64,000 nt of DNA, from contig NC_014666.1 in the NCBI RefSeq assembly GCF_000166135.1, positions 372,001 through 436,000 on the forward strand. The letters are read 5' to 3'. The first letter of the stretch is position 1, and each line of letters begins with the position of its first letter. Made by a program: the position numbers and the translations under genes. This document shows, in pieces, positions 10,457 through 18,359 of the stretch. Under the pieces are notes generated by a model. The model was not told the origin of the DNA and ran no database searches. It worked only from the letters and a program-made list of their open reading frames with translations. Source of the stretch: Pseudofrankia inefficax (GTDB taxonomy: Bacteria; Actinomycetota; Actinomycetes; Frankiales; Frankiaceae).

Positions 10457-11941
10457 TCAGTGCCCGCGCTGGGTGGCTGCCTGCGGCTCGCCGCCCTTGT
10501 CGGGCTGGACGGGCGCCGTGCCGGCGGACGTGGAGGCCGGCGGCCCGGCGGCGGAACAGCCGCAGCCGGCGAGGGCAGCGGCGACCCGGTCGAGGCTCGC
10601 CTTCGCGGCCGTCGACTCGTTGACCGGCGCGAAGAAGCCGAACAGCAACAGCCGCCCGTCCGCGTCGACGAGCTGGCCGGCGAGGCTGGTGACGGTGCTC
10701 AGGCTGCCGGTCTTCGCCCGCACGTCGCCGGCGGCCGGCGCGGTGTCGGTGCCGCCGTACCGGTCGCCGAGCGTGCCGGAGAATCCCGCGATCGGCAGGC
10801 CGGTGATCAGCGGGCGCAGCTCGGGATGGCCGGGCAGCGTCGCGGTCCGCAGAATCGCCACCAGCGTCCTCGGCATGATCGCGTCCGTCACCGACAGGCC
10901 GCTCACATCGGCCAGTGACATCCCGGCGGTGTCGATACCGAGCTGTGTCAGCACCTTTCCGACGGCGGCGGTCGCGCCGGCGAACGTCGGCGGCAGCCCG
11001 TGGGCGCGCGCGACGAGCCGGCCGAGGCTCTCGGCGATGTCGTTGTCCGAGTCGGTCAGCATTCGCTCGACCAGCACCGGGATCGGGGGGCTCGCGGCCG
11101 TGGCGACCGTCTTGGCCGCGGGGTCGGCCGGCCCGGTGCCCAGGCCGCCCACGGCGACGCCCGCGGTGTGCAGCGCGGCCGCGAACGCGCCGGCCGCGGC
11201 GGCGTCCGGGGTACCGGTTCTCGGCCCGACAGCCCCCGGCGTGGGCCGGCCCGCGTCGACCTCCAGCGCCGAGACCGGTGTGACGTCGCCTTCGGACACG
11301 TAGACGTCCTTCCAGCCGGGCGCGGTGGCCGGACCCTGGTAGAGCGTCCCGTCGCCGATCAGCCGGCTGACCGAGGTGATCCCCGCGGCGTGGACCTGGG
11401 CGGCCAGCTCCGAGAGCTTCGCGCTGATGCTGGCCGGGTAGCCGGCCGGGCCGGTCGCGGCGGTCAGCGTCGGGTCGCCCGCGCCGACCAGCCAGAGCGT
11501 GCCGCCCTGGCGGACGCCCGGGCCCGGGGTGGACGGCCCGGCGGGGGGCGGCAGGTAGACCACCCGGGTCGTCAGCCGGGTGCCGGCGGAGAAGGTACGC
11601 AGCGCGGCGGCGGCCACGGCGGTCTTCAGCGTCGAGGCGGGCGCGGTCGGCACCGAGGCCCGTTGGTCGAACAGGACCTTCCCCGTCAGGCCGTCGACCA
11701 CCAGGCCCGCCGGGCTGCCCAGCAGCGGGTTCGCGAAGGGCCCGGCCAGGCGGCCGGAAAGAGCGGCCGGATCCGGGAGCGGGCGGTTCGCGGCCAGGCC
11801 TGCCAGAGGCGCCGCGCTGACCGGGGGTACCGTCGGGCCGGGCGCCTTGTCTCCTCCGGGCCCGGGGGAGATCGTCAGCGATCCGGCGAGCAGCGCGCCG
11901 GCCAGCGCGGTGAGGCCGCCGACCCGGGCACCTGCTGTCAC
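10457..11941 (-). CDS. dacB: D-alanyl-D-alanine carboxypeptidase DacB (PBP4 family)
   Basis: This serine-type DD-carboxypeptidase/endopeptidase (peptidase S13) trims peptidoglycan stem peptides outside the membrane. The 494-residue chain opens with a hydrophobic signal or anchor (GLTALAGALLAGSLTI, about 9-24) and a Pro-rich stretch. The active-site motifs are S103-T-L-K106, SDN at 298-300 and KTG at 410-412. The large insertion between the first two motifs is typical of the family. The GTG start at 11941 faces ppa divergently across about 500 bp. The gene continues the conserved ppa-dacB-metalloprotease-tilS-hpt-ftsH-folE order. Confidence 0.93.
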   Translation of the reverse strand: MTAGARVGGLTALAGALLAGSLTISPGPGGDKAPGPTVPPVSAAPLAGLAANRPLPDPAALSGRLAGPFANPLLGSPAGLVVDGLTGKVLFDQRASVPTAPASTLKTAVAAAALRTFSAGTRLTTRVVYLPPPAGPSTPGPGVRQGGTLWLVGAGDPTLTAATGPAGYPASISAKLSELAAQVHAAGITSVSRLIGDGTLYQGPATAPGWKDVYVSEGDVTPVSALEVDAGRPTPGAVGPRTGTPDAAAAGAFAAALHTAGVAVGGLGTGPADPAAKTVATAASPPIPVLVERMLTDSDNDIAESLGRLVARAHGLPPTFAGATAAVGKVLTQLGIDTAGMSLADVSGLSVTDAIMPRTLVAILRTATLPGHPELRPLITGLPIAGFSGTLGDRYGGTDTAPAAGDVRAKTGSLSTVTSLAGQLVDADGRLLLFGFFAPVNESTAAKASLDRVAAALAGCGCSAAGPPASTSAGTAPVQPDKGGEPQAATQRGH

Positions 11942-12438
11942 GGATGGAGCCTACGGTCGCTCGCTCCGGTCCGGCTGCCGGGGCGACCCCTTCGATGACC
12001 TTTGGCGGGGATATCCCAGGCGGGCTCGTGTGTGGCTGGTCCGGGCGCTCCGGCAGGATATCGGCGGGGGCTGGACCTGGAACGCCGACTGACAGAGGTT
12101 CCGGGGTCAACCGCCCGTGGAACAGGTACTGAAGGTTATGAAGAGGTCACTGCGGCGGCGGTCGGGTGGGGCCGGGCAACGAGGTCGGAACCTCGGGGTG
12201 GGGTAGGCCACATCGCCGGAGCTGCGGACGGTCCGATGTCCGTCGACACTGGACGAAGGCACGATTCACGAACCTGGTGTGATCAGACGGCTTGTTCTGG
12301 TCGCCGCCGGGCGAACGCAGGTCGGTCCTGGGCCGACCGGGCACCGAGCCGGAATCCGACCCGCGGAAACCGGCTGACTGGAGAGAAGCCGCGCCCATTC
12401 GGGGCTCGGCTGTCAATAAGAAGGAGACAGGGAGCGGC
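11942..12438. other. Divergent intergenic region dacB/ppa
   Basis: These 497 bases separate the divergent starts of dacB and ppa and should hold both promoters. I see no convincing gene, RNA or strong inverted repeat here. Weak open frames lack a ribosome binding site and have atypical composition. Confidence 0.55.
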
Positions 12439-12987
12439 GTGGACCTCGAGTTCGACGTGACCATCGAGATCCCCAAGGGGCAGCGCAACAAGTACGAGAT
12501 GGATCACCACACGGGGCGGATCCGGCTGGACCGGATGCTGTTCACCTCCACCCACTACCCGTCCGACTACGGGTTCATCGAGGGCACGCTCGGCCGCGAC
12601 GGTGACCCGCTGGACGCGCTCGTGCTGCTGGAGGAGCCGACCTTCCCGGGCTGCCTGGTGCGCTGCCGGACGATCGGCATGTTCCAGATGACCGACGAGA
12701 AGGGCCCGGACGACAAGGTCCTGTGCGTGCCCGTGGCCGACATCCGCCAGGAGCACCTGCGCGACATCCGGCACCTGCCGGAGTTCGACCGGCTGGAGAT
12801 CCAGCACTTCTTCGAGGTCTACAAGGACCTCGAGCCCGGCAAGTCGGTCGAGGGCGCCAGCTGGGTCGGCCGCGCCGACGCCGAGCGCGAGATCCTCGCG
12901 TCGATCAAGCGTCTGGAGACCGACGGGGCGGAGCACGCTCCCGTCGTCGACGAGGTCGAGACCGAGGCGGAGACCGAGACCGCCTGA
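12439..12987 (+). CDS. ppa: Inorganic pyrophosphatase (family I)
   Basis: The soluble pyrophosphatase hydrolyses PPi to drive biosynthetic reactions. It has 182 residues, near the usual 165-175. It shows [13 protein letters not shown] with substrate-binding Lys and Glu, the signature DGDPLDALV with three metal-binding Asp, and [16 protein letters not shown] near the C-terminus. A Glu-rich tail closes the protein. The GTG at 12439 is preceded by AAGGAG and GGGAG; the open frame upstream of it is not conserved protein. The membrane pyrophosphatase hppA is also in this window. Confidence 0.96.
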   Translation: MDLEFDVTIEIPKGQRNKYEMDHHTGRIRLDRMLFTSTHYPSDYGFIEGTLGRDGDPLDALVLLEEPTFPGCLVRCRTIGMFQMTDEKGPDDKVLCVPVADIRQEHLRDIRHLPEFDRLEIQHFFEVYKDLEPGKSVEGASWVGRADAEREILASIKRLETDGAEHAPVVDEVETEAETETA

Positions 12988-13021
12988 ACTCCCCGCGGCC
13001 CGACCGGGCCGCACACATCGC

Positions 13022-13057
13022 AAGGCCCCGGCAGGTTCGCGAACCAGCCGGGGCCTT
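13022..13057 (+). terminator. Terminator downstream of ppa
   Basis: The arms AAGGCCCCGGC (13022-13032) and GCCGGGGCCTT (13047-13057) pair perfectly. The inner AGGTTCGCGAACCA adds a second small hairpin. It lies 35 bp after the ppa stop and is followed by TCTCG. Confidence 0.85.
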
Positions 13058-13156
13058 CTCGATGTCTCGGGTCTCGTGGCTGTCGTGGCCTGGCGCGGCC
13101 TGCGCGGGGCCGGCCGGCTGGCCCGGCCGCCGAGCGAGGCGACGTACGATCCGGTC

Positions 13157-13408
13157 GTGTCGTCGCGACTCGACAGATCGTGGTTGGTTCTCGCCAGCCA
13201 CCAGACGGCCGAGGCTGATCGCTGCGTCGACATCTTCAGACGCCCCGAGGGGACCTTCGGGTTCGAAGAGTTCCGCAAAGACCCAGAAGACATGGGCAGA
13301 TGGACGCCGGTCAGCTACTTCTCAGGCTGGCAGTACCCAACGGAAGACGAGACCCTCGACGCCGCCTGCGCGACAGTGCCCTGGCTCGGCCCGCTCGTAG
13401 GCCGCTGA
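13157..13408 (+). CDS. Small conserved hypothetical protein
   Basis: An 83-residue cytosolic protein contains the recognisable segment CVDIFRRPEGTFGFEEFRKD, then WTPVSYFSGWQYPTEDE and a closing VPWLGPLVG. Small bacterial proteins of this pattern are widespread but uncharacterised. The GTG at 13157 is preferred because the residues upstream of it (from an in-frame GTG at 13076) overlap the ppa terminator region and look non-coding. It stands alone between ppa and tRNA-Thr. Confidence 0.7.
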   Translation: MSSRLDRSWLVLASHQTAEADRCVDIFRRPEGTFGFEEFRKDPEDMGRWTPVSYFSGWQYPTEDETLDAACATVPWLGPLVGR

Positions 13409-13498
13409 CCGCTTCGATCCCGGGACGTCAGCAATCAAGCTGGCCTGTCCGGACTGATCGTGCCTGACGGGCGACTGCCCTGGTCGGCGGGGGTCTGA

Positions 13499-13569
13499 GC
13501 CGAAGGCGGGGATTGAACCCGCGACCTATCGCTTACGAGGCGATTGCTCTGCCACTGAGCTACTTCGGC
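13499..13569 (-). tRNA. tRNA-Thr (anticodon CGT)
   Basis: Read on the minus strand the 71-base gene folds into a full cloverleaf. It has a 7-bp acceptor stem GCCGAAG/CTTCGGC, a D-arm with GCTC/GAGC, an anticodon stem ATCGC/GCGAT with loop CTCGTAA, and a T-arm GCGGG-TTCAATC-CCCGC. The anticodon CGT reads ACG. CCA is not encoded. Confidence 0.96.
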
Positions 13570-14210
13570 GTACGCACCAGCAGGACCTACTGGTTGGCGC
13601 GGCTCCGAGTATGCCAGATGGGATGACCTGCTGACCGGTGCGCCTCGGGGGTAAACAGTGCCCGCTGGGCACCGGCTCCGTCGGGTGGTTCGGCCCGCGG
13701 GGAGATCGGCTTGGGGCAGCGGCCGGGGCTCCGGCGTGGGCGATCTCCTCCGGCTCCTCCGGCCAGGTAGCCAGCCGATCACCGCGTCCCGCGGAACGCG
13801 AAGATCGGCCGGCTACCTGGCCCGCGGAGATCGCGCCAACGCCTGACTCTCCGTCCGGCTGCCTCTTCCTGTGGCACATGGGCGGACACCGGATCCGTCG
13901 CGCGCGGCGGGGGCTGGCCGGTCGTCCGCGTCTGCCGGCTCGGTGTCTGGTTGGGAGCACGTACGGCATCTGGGGGGCTTGTGGTGTCTGTGTGTGCTCC
14001 TAAGGTGCCCGCGAGCGCGGATTTGGCGTTGGGCTTCCGGATCGTGTGGTGACGGACTGATGGGTGACTAGGGGTACAGGTGAGGGTTTGGTGACCGGAG
14101 GCTTTGGTCCGGTTACGACCGTGTGTCGAGATGGCCTCCTCCGTGGCCCGAATTTCGTCAAATGCGACCCCGCTCGCAGTGGCACCGGAGAGGTTGCGTA
14201 GGGTTTCGGC
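13570..14210. other. Gene-free region upstream of tRNA-Thr and the response regulator
   Basis: No credible coding sequence is seen in these 641 bases. They hold the large imperfect palindrome at 13738-13837 and, presumably, promoters for tRNA-Thr (minus) and the OmpR-type regulator (plus). The stretch 13980-14190 is less GC-rich than its surroundings. Confidence 0.55.
13738..13837. repeat. Long imperfect palindrome
   Basis: The inner arms 13761-13780 and 13803-13822 match at 19 of 20 positions, with a 22-base centre that itself can pair (CGCGTCCCGCGGAACGCG). Outer segments GCGATCTCC (from 13739) and GGAGATCGC (from 13826) extend the symmetry. It lies in a gene-free stretch, so it may be a terminator-like or regulator-binding structure. 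The role is unknown. Confidence 0.7.
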
Positions 14211-14936
14211 ATGACCGGGGAAGCAGTCGCGACGACGACGCGGGGAGCATCGCTCCTCGTCGCCGAGGACGACGAAGCATCGCGCGTCGCACTCGCGCGC
14301 AGTCTGGAACGTTTCGGATACCGCGTTCTGGAGGCGGCGGACGGCGAGACCGCGCTGCGCCTGTTCCAGACCACAGAGATCGACTTGGTCGTGCTCGATG
14401 TCGCGATGCCGCGCATGGACGGCTTTGCCGTGCTCAGCCGGCTGCGGCAGACGAGCGAGGTCCCGGTGATCATGCTCACCGGCCGGGCCGAGGAAGTCGA
14501 CCGGGTGGTCGGCCTGGAGCTCGGGGCGGACGACTACGTCGTCAAGCCGTACTCGCTGCGCGAGCTGGTCGCCCGGGTCAGGGCCCGGCTGCGCCGCCGT
14601 CCCGTGGAGGCGCCGCCTCAGCGGTCCGGGGACGGCAACGAGCCGCTGATCTACGGCGACGTGTCGATCGACCTGCGCGCCCGGGAGGTGGCCGTCGCCG
14701 GCGAGCGGATCGATCTGACCGCTCGCGAGTACGAGCTGCTGGCCTTCCTCGCCCGGCACCCGCGCCGCGTCTTCAGCCGCGAGGAGCTGTTGGAACAGGT
14801 CTGGGGCACGCGCTTCCAGGACCCGGCCACGGTGACCGAGCACGTCCGGCGGGTCCGGACGAAGGTCGAGGGGCGGCCCCCGCAGCGTCGCCTCGTCACC
14901 ACCCTGCGCGGCATGGGCTACCGCTTCGACCCGTGA
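14211..14936 (+). CDS. OmpR/PhoB-family response regulator (orphan)
   Basis: The 241-residue protein has a receiver domain (about 14-130) with acidic pocket Asp20-Asp21, phospho-acceptor Asp63 in VLDVAMPRMDG, Thr90 and Lys112. A winged-helix Trans_reg_C domain follows (about 146-240, REYELLAFLARHPRRVFSREELLEQVWG and TVTEHVRRVRTKVE). It would bind DNA after phosphorylation by a sensor kinase. No kinase gene lies on either side, so it is an orphan here. The ATG at 14211 has no strong ribosome binding site, so translation may be leaderless. Confidence 0.93.
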   Translation: MTGEAVATTTRGASLLVAEDDEASRVALARSLERFGYRVLEAADGETALRLFQTTEIDLVVLDVAMPRMDGFAVLSRLRQTSEVPVIMLTGRAEEVDRVVGLELGADDYVVKPYSLRELVARVRARLRRRPVEAPPQRSGDGNEPLIYGDVSIDLRAREVAVAGERIDLTAREYELLAFLARHPRRVFSREELLEQVWGTRFQDPATVTEHVRRVRTKVEGRPPQRRLVTTLRGMGYRFDP

Positions 14937-15017
14937 TCCGTTGATCGCTGGCCCTGAGCTGGGGGCGCCTCCGTCCGGTCGGGCGGAACGGGGTCCCCAG
15001 TTGAGGGCCGTCCACGG

Positions 15018-16106
15018 TTAGGCCGGGCCGGCGGGGCGGGAACGTCGCCGCCGAATCCGATGGTGACCCCCTTCGCCCGAGTCGGTCTGGCCCGCCGCGG
15101 TTTCCGCGTCGGGCCGTTCGGCGTTGCCCGCCCCGCCGGGCCCCGGGCCTCGGCTCACGGCCTCCGTCGCGACGCCCGCCGCGGTCGAGCCCGCGCCGAC
15201 CTGGGCGGCGTCGCGGCCGGCGTCGGCCTCAATCTGGCCGGGACCCGCACCGGCGAGGACGGCGGAGTCGCAGCCGGAGGACGCGGTCGCCGGGTAGGCG
15301 GCGTCGTGAGCGCGGCGGGACGAACAGACGTCGGACCGGTCGCACGCCTTGCGGCCCCCCGCGTCGAGCGCGACGACGACCTGTTGGCGCGGTACGTCAT
15401 GGGCGATCACCCGGCCGGGGCCGTCGGGCGTGCGCGCCTTTGCGCCGACCGCCGGGACGGCGGCGGTGAACTCCTCGTACAACGGGTGTTCGTAGCGCAG
15501 GCAGCACATCAGTCGCCCGCAGGCACCGCTGATCTTCAATGGGTTCAGGGCCAGGTTCTGGTCCTTCGCCATCCGGATGCTCACCGGCTCGAAGTCGGTG
15601 AGGAACGTCGAGCAACACAGGTCTCGGCCGCAGGAGCCGATCCCACCCTGAAGCTTCGCGCTGTCCCGCGCGGACAGCTGGCGTAGGTGGACCCGGGTGT
15701 CCAACGTCCGGTTGAGGTCACGGACGAGCGCGCGGAAGTCGACCCGCCCCTCGGCGGTGAAGTAGATCGTGAAGGTGTCGGCGGAGCTGACGTGGTCGAC
15801 TCCGACGATCTTCATCGGCAGTCCGTGGTCGCGGACCAGGCGCCTGGCGGCGACCCTCGCCTGGGCGCGCCGCCGCCGCGAGGCCGCCTCACGCTCCACG
15901 TCGTGGTCGGCCGCGAGCCCTACCAGCACCGGCAGGTGCCCGATGTCCTCGCTGACCCACTGGGGCGCCCACATGCAGGTGGCCACCTCGGCGCCGTCAT
16001 CGGTCGGGACGAGCACCCGGTCGCCGACCTTCGGCGTGAGTGACCCGGGATCGGCGTAGTAGAGCTTCCCTCGAGGGGAGAAAGCCACCGCGCACATCAT
16101 CGGCAT
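15018..16106 (-). CDS. ricT: PSP1 C-terminal domain protein (RicT/YaaT-like)
   Basis: This 362-residue protein is homologous to RicT (YaaT), in Bacillus a subunit of a Fe-S complex acting on RNA processing and development. The PSP1 domain covers about residues 60-245. Its cysteine signature is C159-GRDL-CC165 and C196-GRLM-CC202, which would bind Fe-S clusters. The tail (about 270-362) is low-complexity Gly/Ala/Arg. An ATG at 16106 begins the conserved region; codons upstream to 16460 are open but unlike the family. holB is its normal neighbour in actinomycetes; here a peptide gene and a monooxygenase gene on the opposite strand intervene. Confidence 0.88.
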   Translation of the reverse strand: MPMMCAVAFSPRGKLYYADPGSLTPKVGDRVLVPTDDGAEVATCMWAPQWVSEDIGHLPVLVGLAADHDVEREAASRRRRAQARVAARRLVRDHGLPMKIVGVDHVSSADTFTIYFTAEGRVDFRALVRDLNRTLDTRVHLRQLSARDSAKLQGGIGSCGRDLCCSTFLTDFEPVSIRMAKDQNLALNPLKISGACGRLMCCLRYEHPLYEEFTAAVPAVGAKARTPDGPGRVIAHDVPRQQVVVALDAGGRKACDRSDVCSSRRAHDAAYPATASSGCDSAVLAGAGPGQIEADAGRDAAQVGAGSTAAGVATEAVSRGPGPGGAGNAERPDAETAAGQTDSGEGGHHRIRRRRSRPAGPA

Positions 16107-16668
16107 GGGTGCCCGCGCCTTCCGTGTCGCTGCCGGCGACCGCGCCTGCCGCGACAAGCCTCGGCGTCGGCGGGGCAGGGAACCCGTCGTGTCCGCGCCG
16201 ATCGGGAGATCGGCACCGAACGTGGTCATCCAGGCCGTGGCCGGAAATCGGGCGGAGGAACCGGCGGGAATCGCCCTGCGGGCCAGAGCGTACGTCCGGT
16301 GCCGTCCCCGGGCATCAGGTTCGCCGGGTCCTGGGCGGTTCGTCCTCAACCTGCTGGTAACGGCGGGATCTGCGCAGCGTGCTGAACCGTCGGTGAACCG
16401 GCCGGTGGCATCCTGGTAACCGGTTGACTTCGGACGGTAATCCGCGACGACCGTTCCCACCTTTGGATAAAGATTCGCGACGCCCGGAGTCGCCGAGGTA
16501 TGTGCACGCTGAGTAATGAACGGCGGATGAATCCTCAGGTGGGAGGCTAGTGACTGGTCGGATGCGGGCGGTTATTACGCCTGATCGACGCGTCGGTGCT
16601 TAGCCGATGGCCGTCGGCTTGTTCGGCCGAGGGCGCCTAGGAGCGCACTTACAGGGGGAGGAAACATC
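16107..16668. other. Divergent intergenic region ricT / RiPP precursor
   Basis: These 562 bases separate the divergent starts of ricT and the precursor peptide gene. The ricT frame stays open to 16460 but lacks family features there. A possible plus-strand promoter is at 16550-16578. Base composition drops between 16420 and 16600, as expected of a regulatory region. Confidence 0.55.
16550..16578 (+). promoter_or_regulatory. Possible promoter for the RiPP precursor gene
   Basis: GTGACT (16550-16555) and TATTAC (16573-16578) each match four of six bases of the vegetative -35 and -10 consensus, with a 17-base spacer. It lies 90 bp upstream of the precursor ATG. This is a weak pattern match only. 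Confidence 0.3.
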
Positions 16669-16854
16669 ATGAAGGCTACGTATCAGGCCCCGACCCTCCA
16701 GGATGCCGGGTCCTTCCGCGACCTCACCGGGTACGGCTTCGTCGGCGTCGGCGGCTTCGGCGGCTGGGGCGGCGGCGGCTGGGGCGGCTGGGGCGGCGGC
16801 TGGGGCGGCTGGGGCGGCGGCGGCGGCTGGGGTGGCTGGGGCGGCGGCTGGTAA
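16669..16854 (+). CDS. RiPP precursor peptide: lasso-type leader, Gly/Trp-rich core
   Basis: The gene encodes 61 residues. The leader, residues 1-21, contains Y5-x-x-P8-x-L10-x3-G14-x-F16-x3-T20. This is the YxxPxLxxxG...T pattern by which actinobacterial lasso-peptide leaders bind their recognition element. The rest, from Y22, is 27 Gly, 8 Trp (33, 38, 41, 45, 48, 54, 57, 61), 2 Phe, 2 Val and 1 Tyr. WGGWGGGW occurs twice (38-45, 54-61). The core has no Asp, Glu, Cys, Ser, Thr or Lys, so macrolactam, lanthionine or azole formation is impossible. A strong GGGGGAGGA (16654-16662) stands seven bases before the ATG. A VioD-like flavin monooxygenase gene follows. That the aromatic side chains are modified is an inference. 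Confidence 0.87.
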   Translation: MKATYQAPTLQDAGSFRDLTGYGFVGVGGFGGWGGGGWGGWGGGWGGWGGGGGWGGWGGGW

Positions 16855-16924
16855 GACAGCGGCCCTGGCGCCCGTTGAGGTCGTGGACGCCTCGATTCGA
16901 GACAGCCTCACATGCAGGACCCGT

Positions 16925-16959
16925 CGGTGGCGGTGGTCGTTCGATGACCACCGCCACCG
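16925..16959 (+). terminator. Strong hairpin between precursor and monooxygenase
   Basis: The arms CGGTGGCGGTGGTC (16925-16938) and its inverse (16946-16959) form a perfect 14-bp stem around GTTCGAT. It lies 70 bp after the precursor stop and about 130 bp before the monooxygenase start. No T-run follows, so partial termination or 3'-end protection of the precursor mRNA is more likely than full termination. Such structures are common behind abundantly expressed RiPP precursors. Confidence 0.7.
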
Positions 16960-17087
16960 GCGTTCGCTGGGACGGGCCTGGCGGGCTGAGCTGTCCGGCC
17001 GGCGGGCCGCCGCGTCGGTGGCGCCGGGAGTGGGTACCCACACTGCAACACGTGGTGACTGAACCCTCACGGAAGGCGACGGCTCGG

Positions 17088-18359
17088 ATGAGGATTGTTT
17101 GTGTCGGCGGCGGGCCCGCCGGGCTGTACTTCGCGATCTGCGCCAAGCGGCGCAACCCCGACCACGAGATCACCGTGCTGGAGCGGGACCCGGCTGGAGC
17201 GACCCACGGCTGGGGGGTCGCCTACTGGGAGCCGTTGATCGACAACATGTTTCACAACGACCCGGTCTGCGCGCTGGCAGTGCAGGACGCCGCGGCGCTG
17301 TGGCAGGAGCACCGGCTCGCCGTCGGCACTCGGACGGCCTACCTGCCCGGCCACGGCTACGGCATCCAGCGGTCGGTCCTGCTCGACGTGTTCGCGCGGC
17401 GCGCGACCGAGCTCGGTGTCCGGCTGCACTACCGCCAGGGCATCGTCGACGAGGCGGAGCTGCGCGCGTTGTGCGCGGAGAACGACCTGGTGGTCGCGGC
17501 GGACGGCGGGCGCAGCCAGGTGCGGCGGCTGGCCGGGACGGACGTCTTCGGCACCCGTCTCGAAGAGGGCCTGAACCCGTATATCTGGCTGGGCACCGAC
17601 CAGCGGTTCACGGACTTCCGATTCGCGTTCCAGCGCACGCCACATGGCTGGATCTGGTTCCACGCCTACCCGTCAGCGTCGGATGTCGGGACCTGCGTGT
17701 TCGAGTGCGCGCCGACGACCTGGACCGGGCTCGGTCTGGACCGACTCGACGACGCGGCGGGGCGCGAGCTGCTGGAGACGATCTTCGCCGACCAGCTCGC
17801 CGGCCACCGGCTCCTCGGCGGCGGCGAAGGCGACCGGGGCACGAGTCGGCCGGCCCACTGGCAGCGGTTCACCCATGTCAGCAATCGCTCGTGGCGGCAC
17901 GACAACATCGTGCTGATCGGCGACGCCGCGCACACCACTCACTTCACCTTCGGGTCCGGAACCGCGCTGGCGATGATGGACGCCGTCATGCTCGCCCGGT
18001 TCCTGCGCCGGCACGACGGCGACCTCCCGGCGGCGCTGACGGCGTTCGACACCGCCGGGCGCAAGGCACTCGGCCGGGTGCAGGCGCACGCGCGCAGGGG
18101 ATCGGACTGGTTCGAACGGATCGACGACCTCTTCGACAACGAGCTGGCCAGCCCGCAGGACAGTATCGACGGGCCCGATCCGGTGACGGTCGCCGCGGCG
18201 CTGTCCAGCCGCCATGGCGGCGGTATCCAGCCGCTGCGCCGCCGCGTGCTGCGCTCGAACCAGGTCCCGGCGGTGCGCCGGGTGCGCCGGGAGGCCAGCA
18301 CGGGCGGCCGCTGGCTGCGCGAGCGCCGCCGCGCCCGCGAGCTGACCCGAGCCGGCTAG
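17088..18359 (+). CDS. FAD-dependent aromatic monooxygenase (VioD/salicylyl-CoA hydroxylase type)
   Basis: The 423-residue protein is a class A flavoprotein hydroxylase, using FAD and NAD(P)H to hydroxylate an aromatic ring. It has the N-terminal dinucleotide motif GGGPAGLYFA (7-16), HGWGVAYWEP resembling VioD, NPYIWLGTDQRF in the substrate domain, and the FAD motif with GDAAHTTHFTFGSG at 278-291. From about 370 the tail is Arg-rich. Overall it resembles VioD, which hydroxylates an indole ring, and salicylyl-CoA 5-hydroxylases. It follows the Trp-rich peptide gene, which makes peptide tryptophan a plausible substrate (inference). ATG 17088 has GGAAGG upstream; GTG 17055 is an alternative. The 3' end overlaps convergent holB by four bases. 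Confidence 0.88.
   Translation: MRIVCVGGGPAGLYFAICAKRRNPDHEITVLERDPAGATHGWGVAYWEPLIDNMFHNDPVCALAVQDAAALWQEHRLAVGTRTAYLPGHGYGIQRSVLLDVFARRATELGVRLHYRQGIVDEAELRALCAENDLVVAADGGRSQVRRLAGTDVFGTRLEEGLNPYIWLGTDQRFTDFRFAFQRTPHGWIWFHAYPSASDVGTCVFECAPTTWTGLGLDRLDDAAGRELLETIFADQLAGHRLLGGGEGDRGTSRPAHWQRFTHVSNRSWRHDNIVLIGDAAHTTHFTFGSGTALAMMDAVMLARFLRRHDGDLPAALTAFDTAGRKALGRVQAHARRGSDWFERIDDLFDNELASPQDSIDGPDPVTVAAALSSRHGGGIQPLRRRVLRSNQVPAVRRVRREASTGGRWLRERRRARELTRAG

Noticed and set aside
16500-16550. 16-residue frame upstream of the RiPP precursor (possible leader peptide)
   Set aside because: GAGG lies too close to the ATG and the frame is not followed by an attenuator; chance is sufficient.
16669-16854. 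Assignment of the precursor as a true lasso peptide
   Set aside because: The leader fits, but the core lacks the Asp/Glu at positions 7-9 needed for the isopeptide ring, and no asparagine-synthetase-like cyclase or B-protein gene is in the window.
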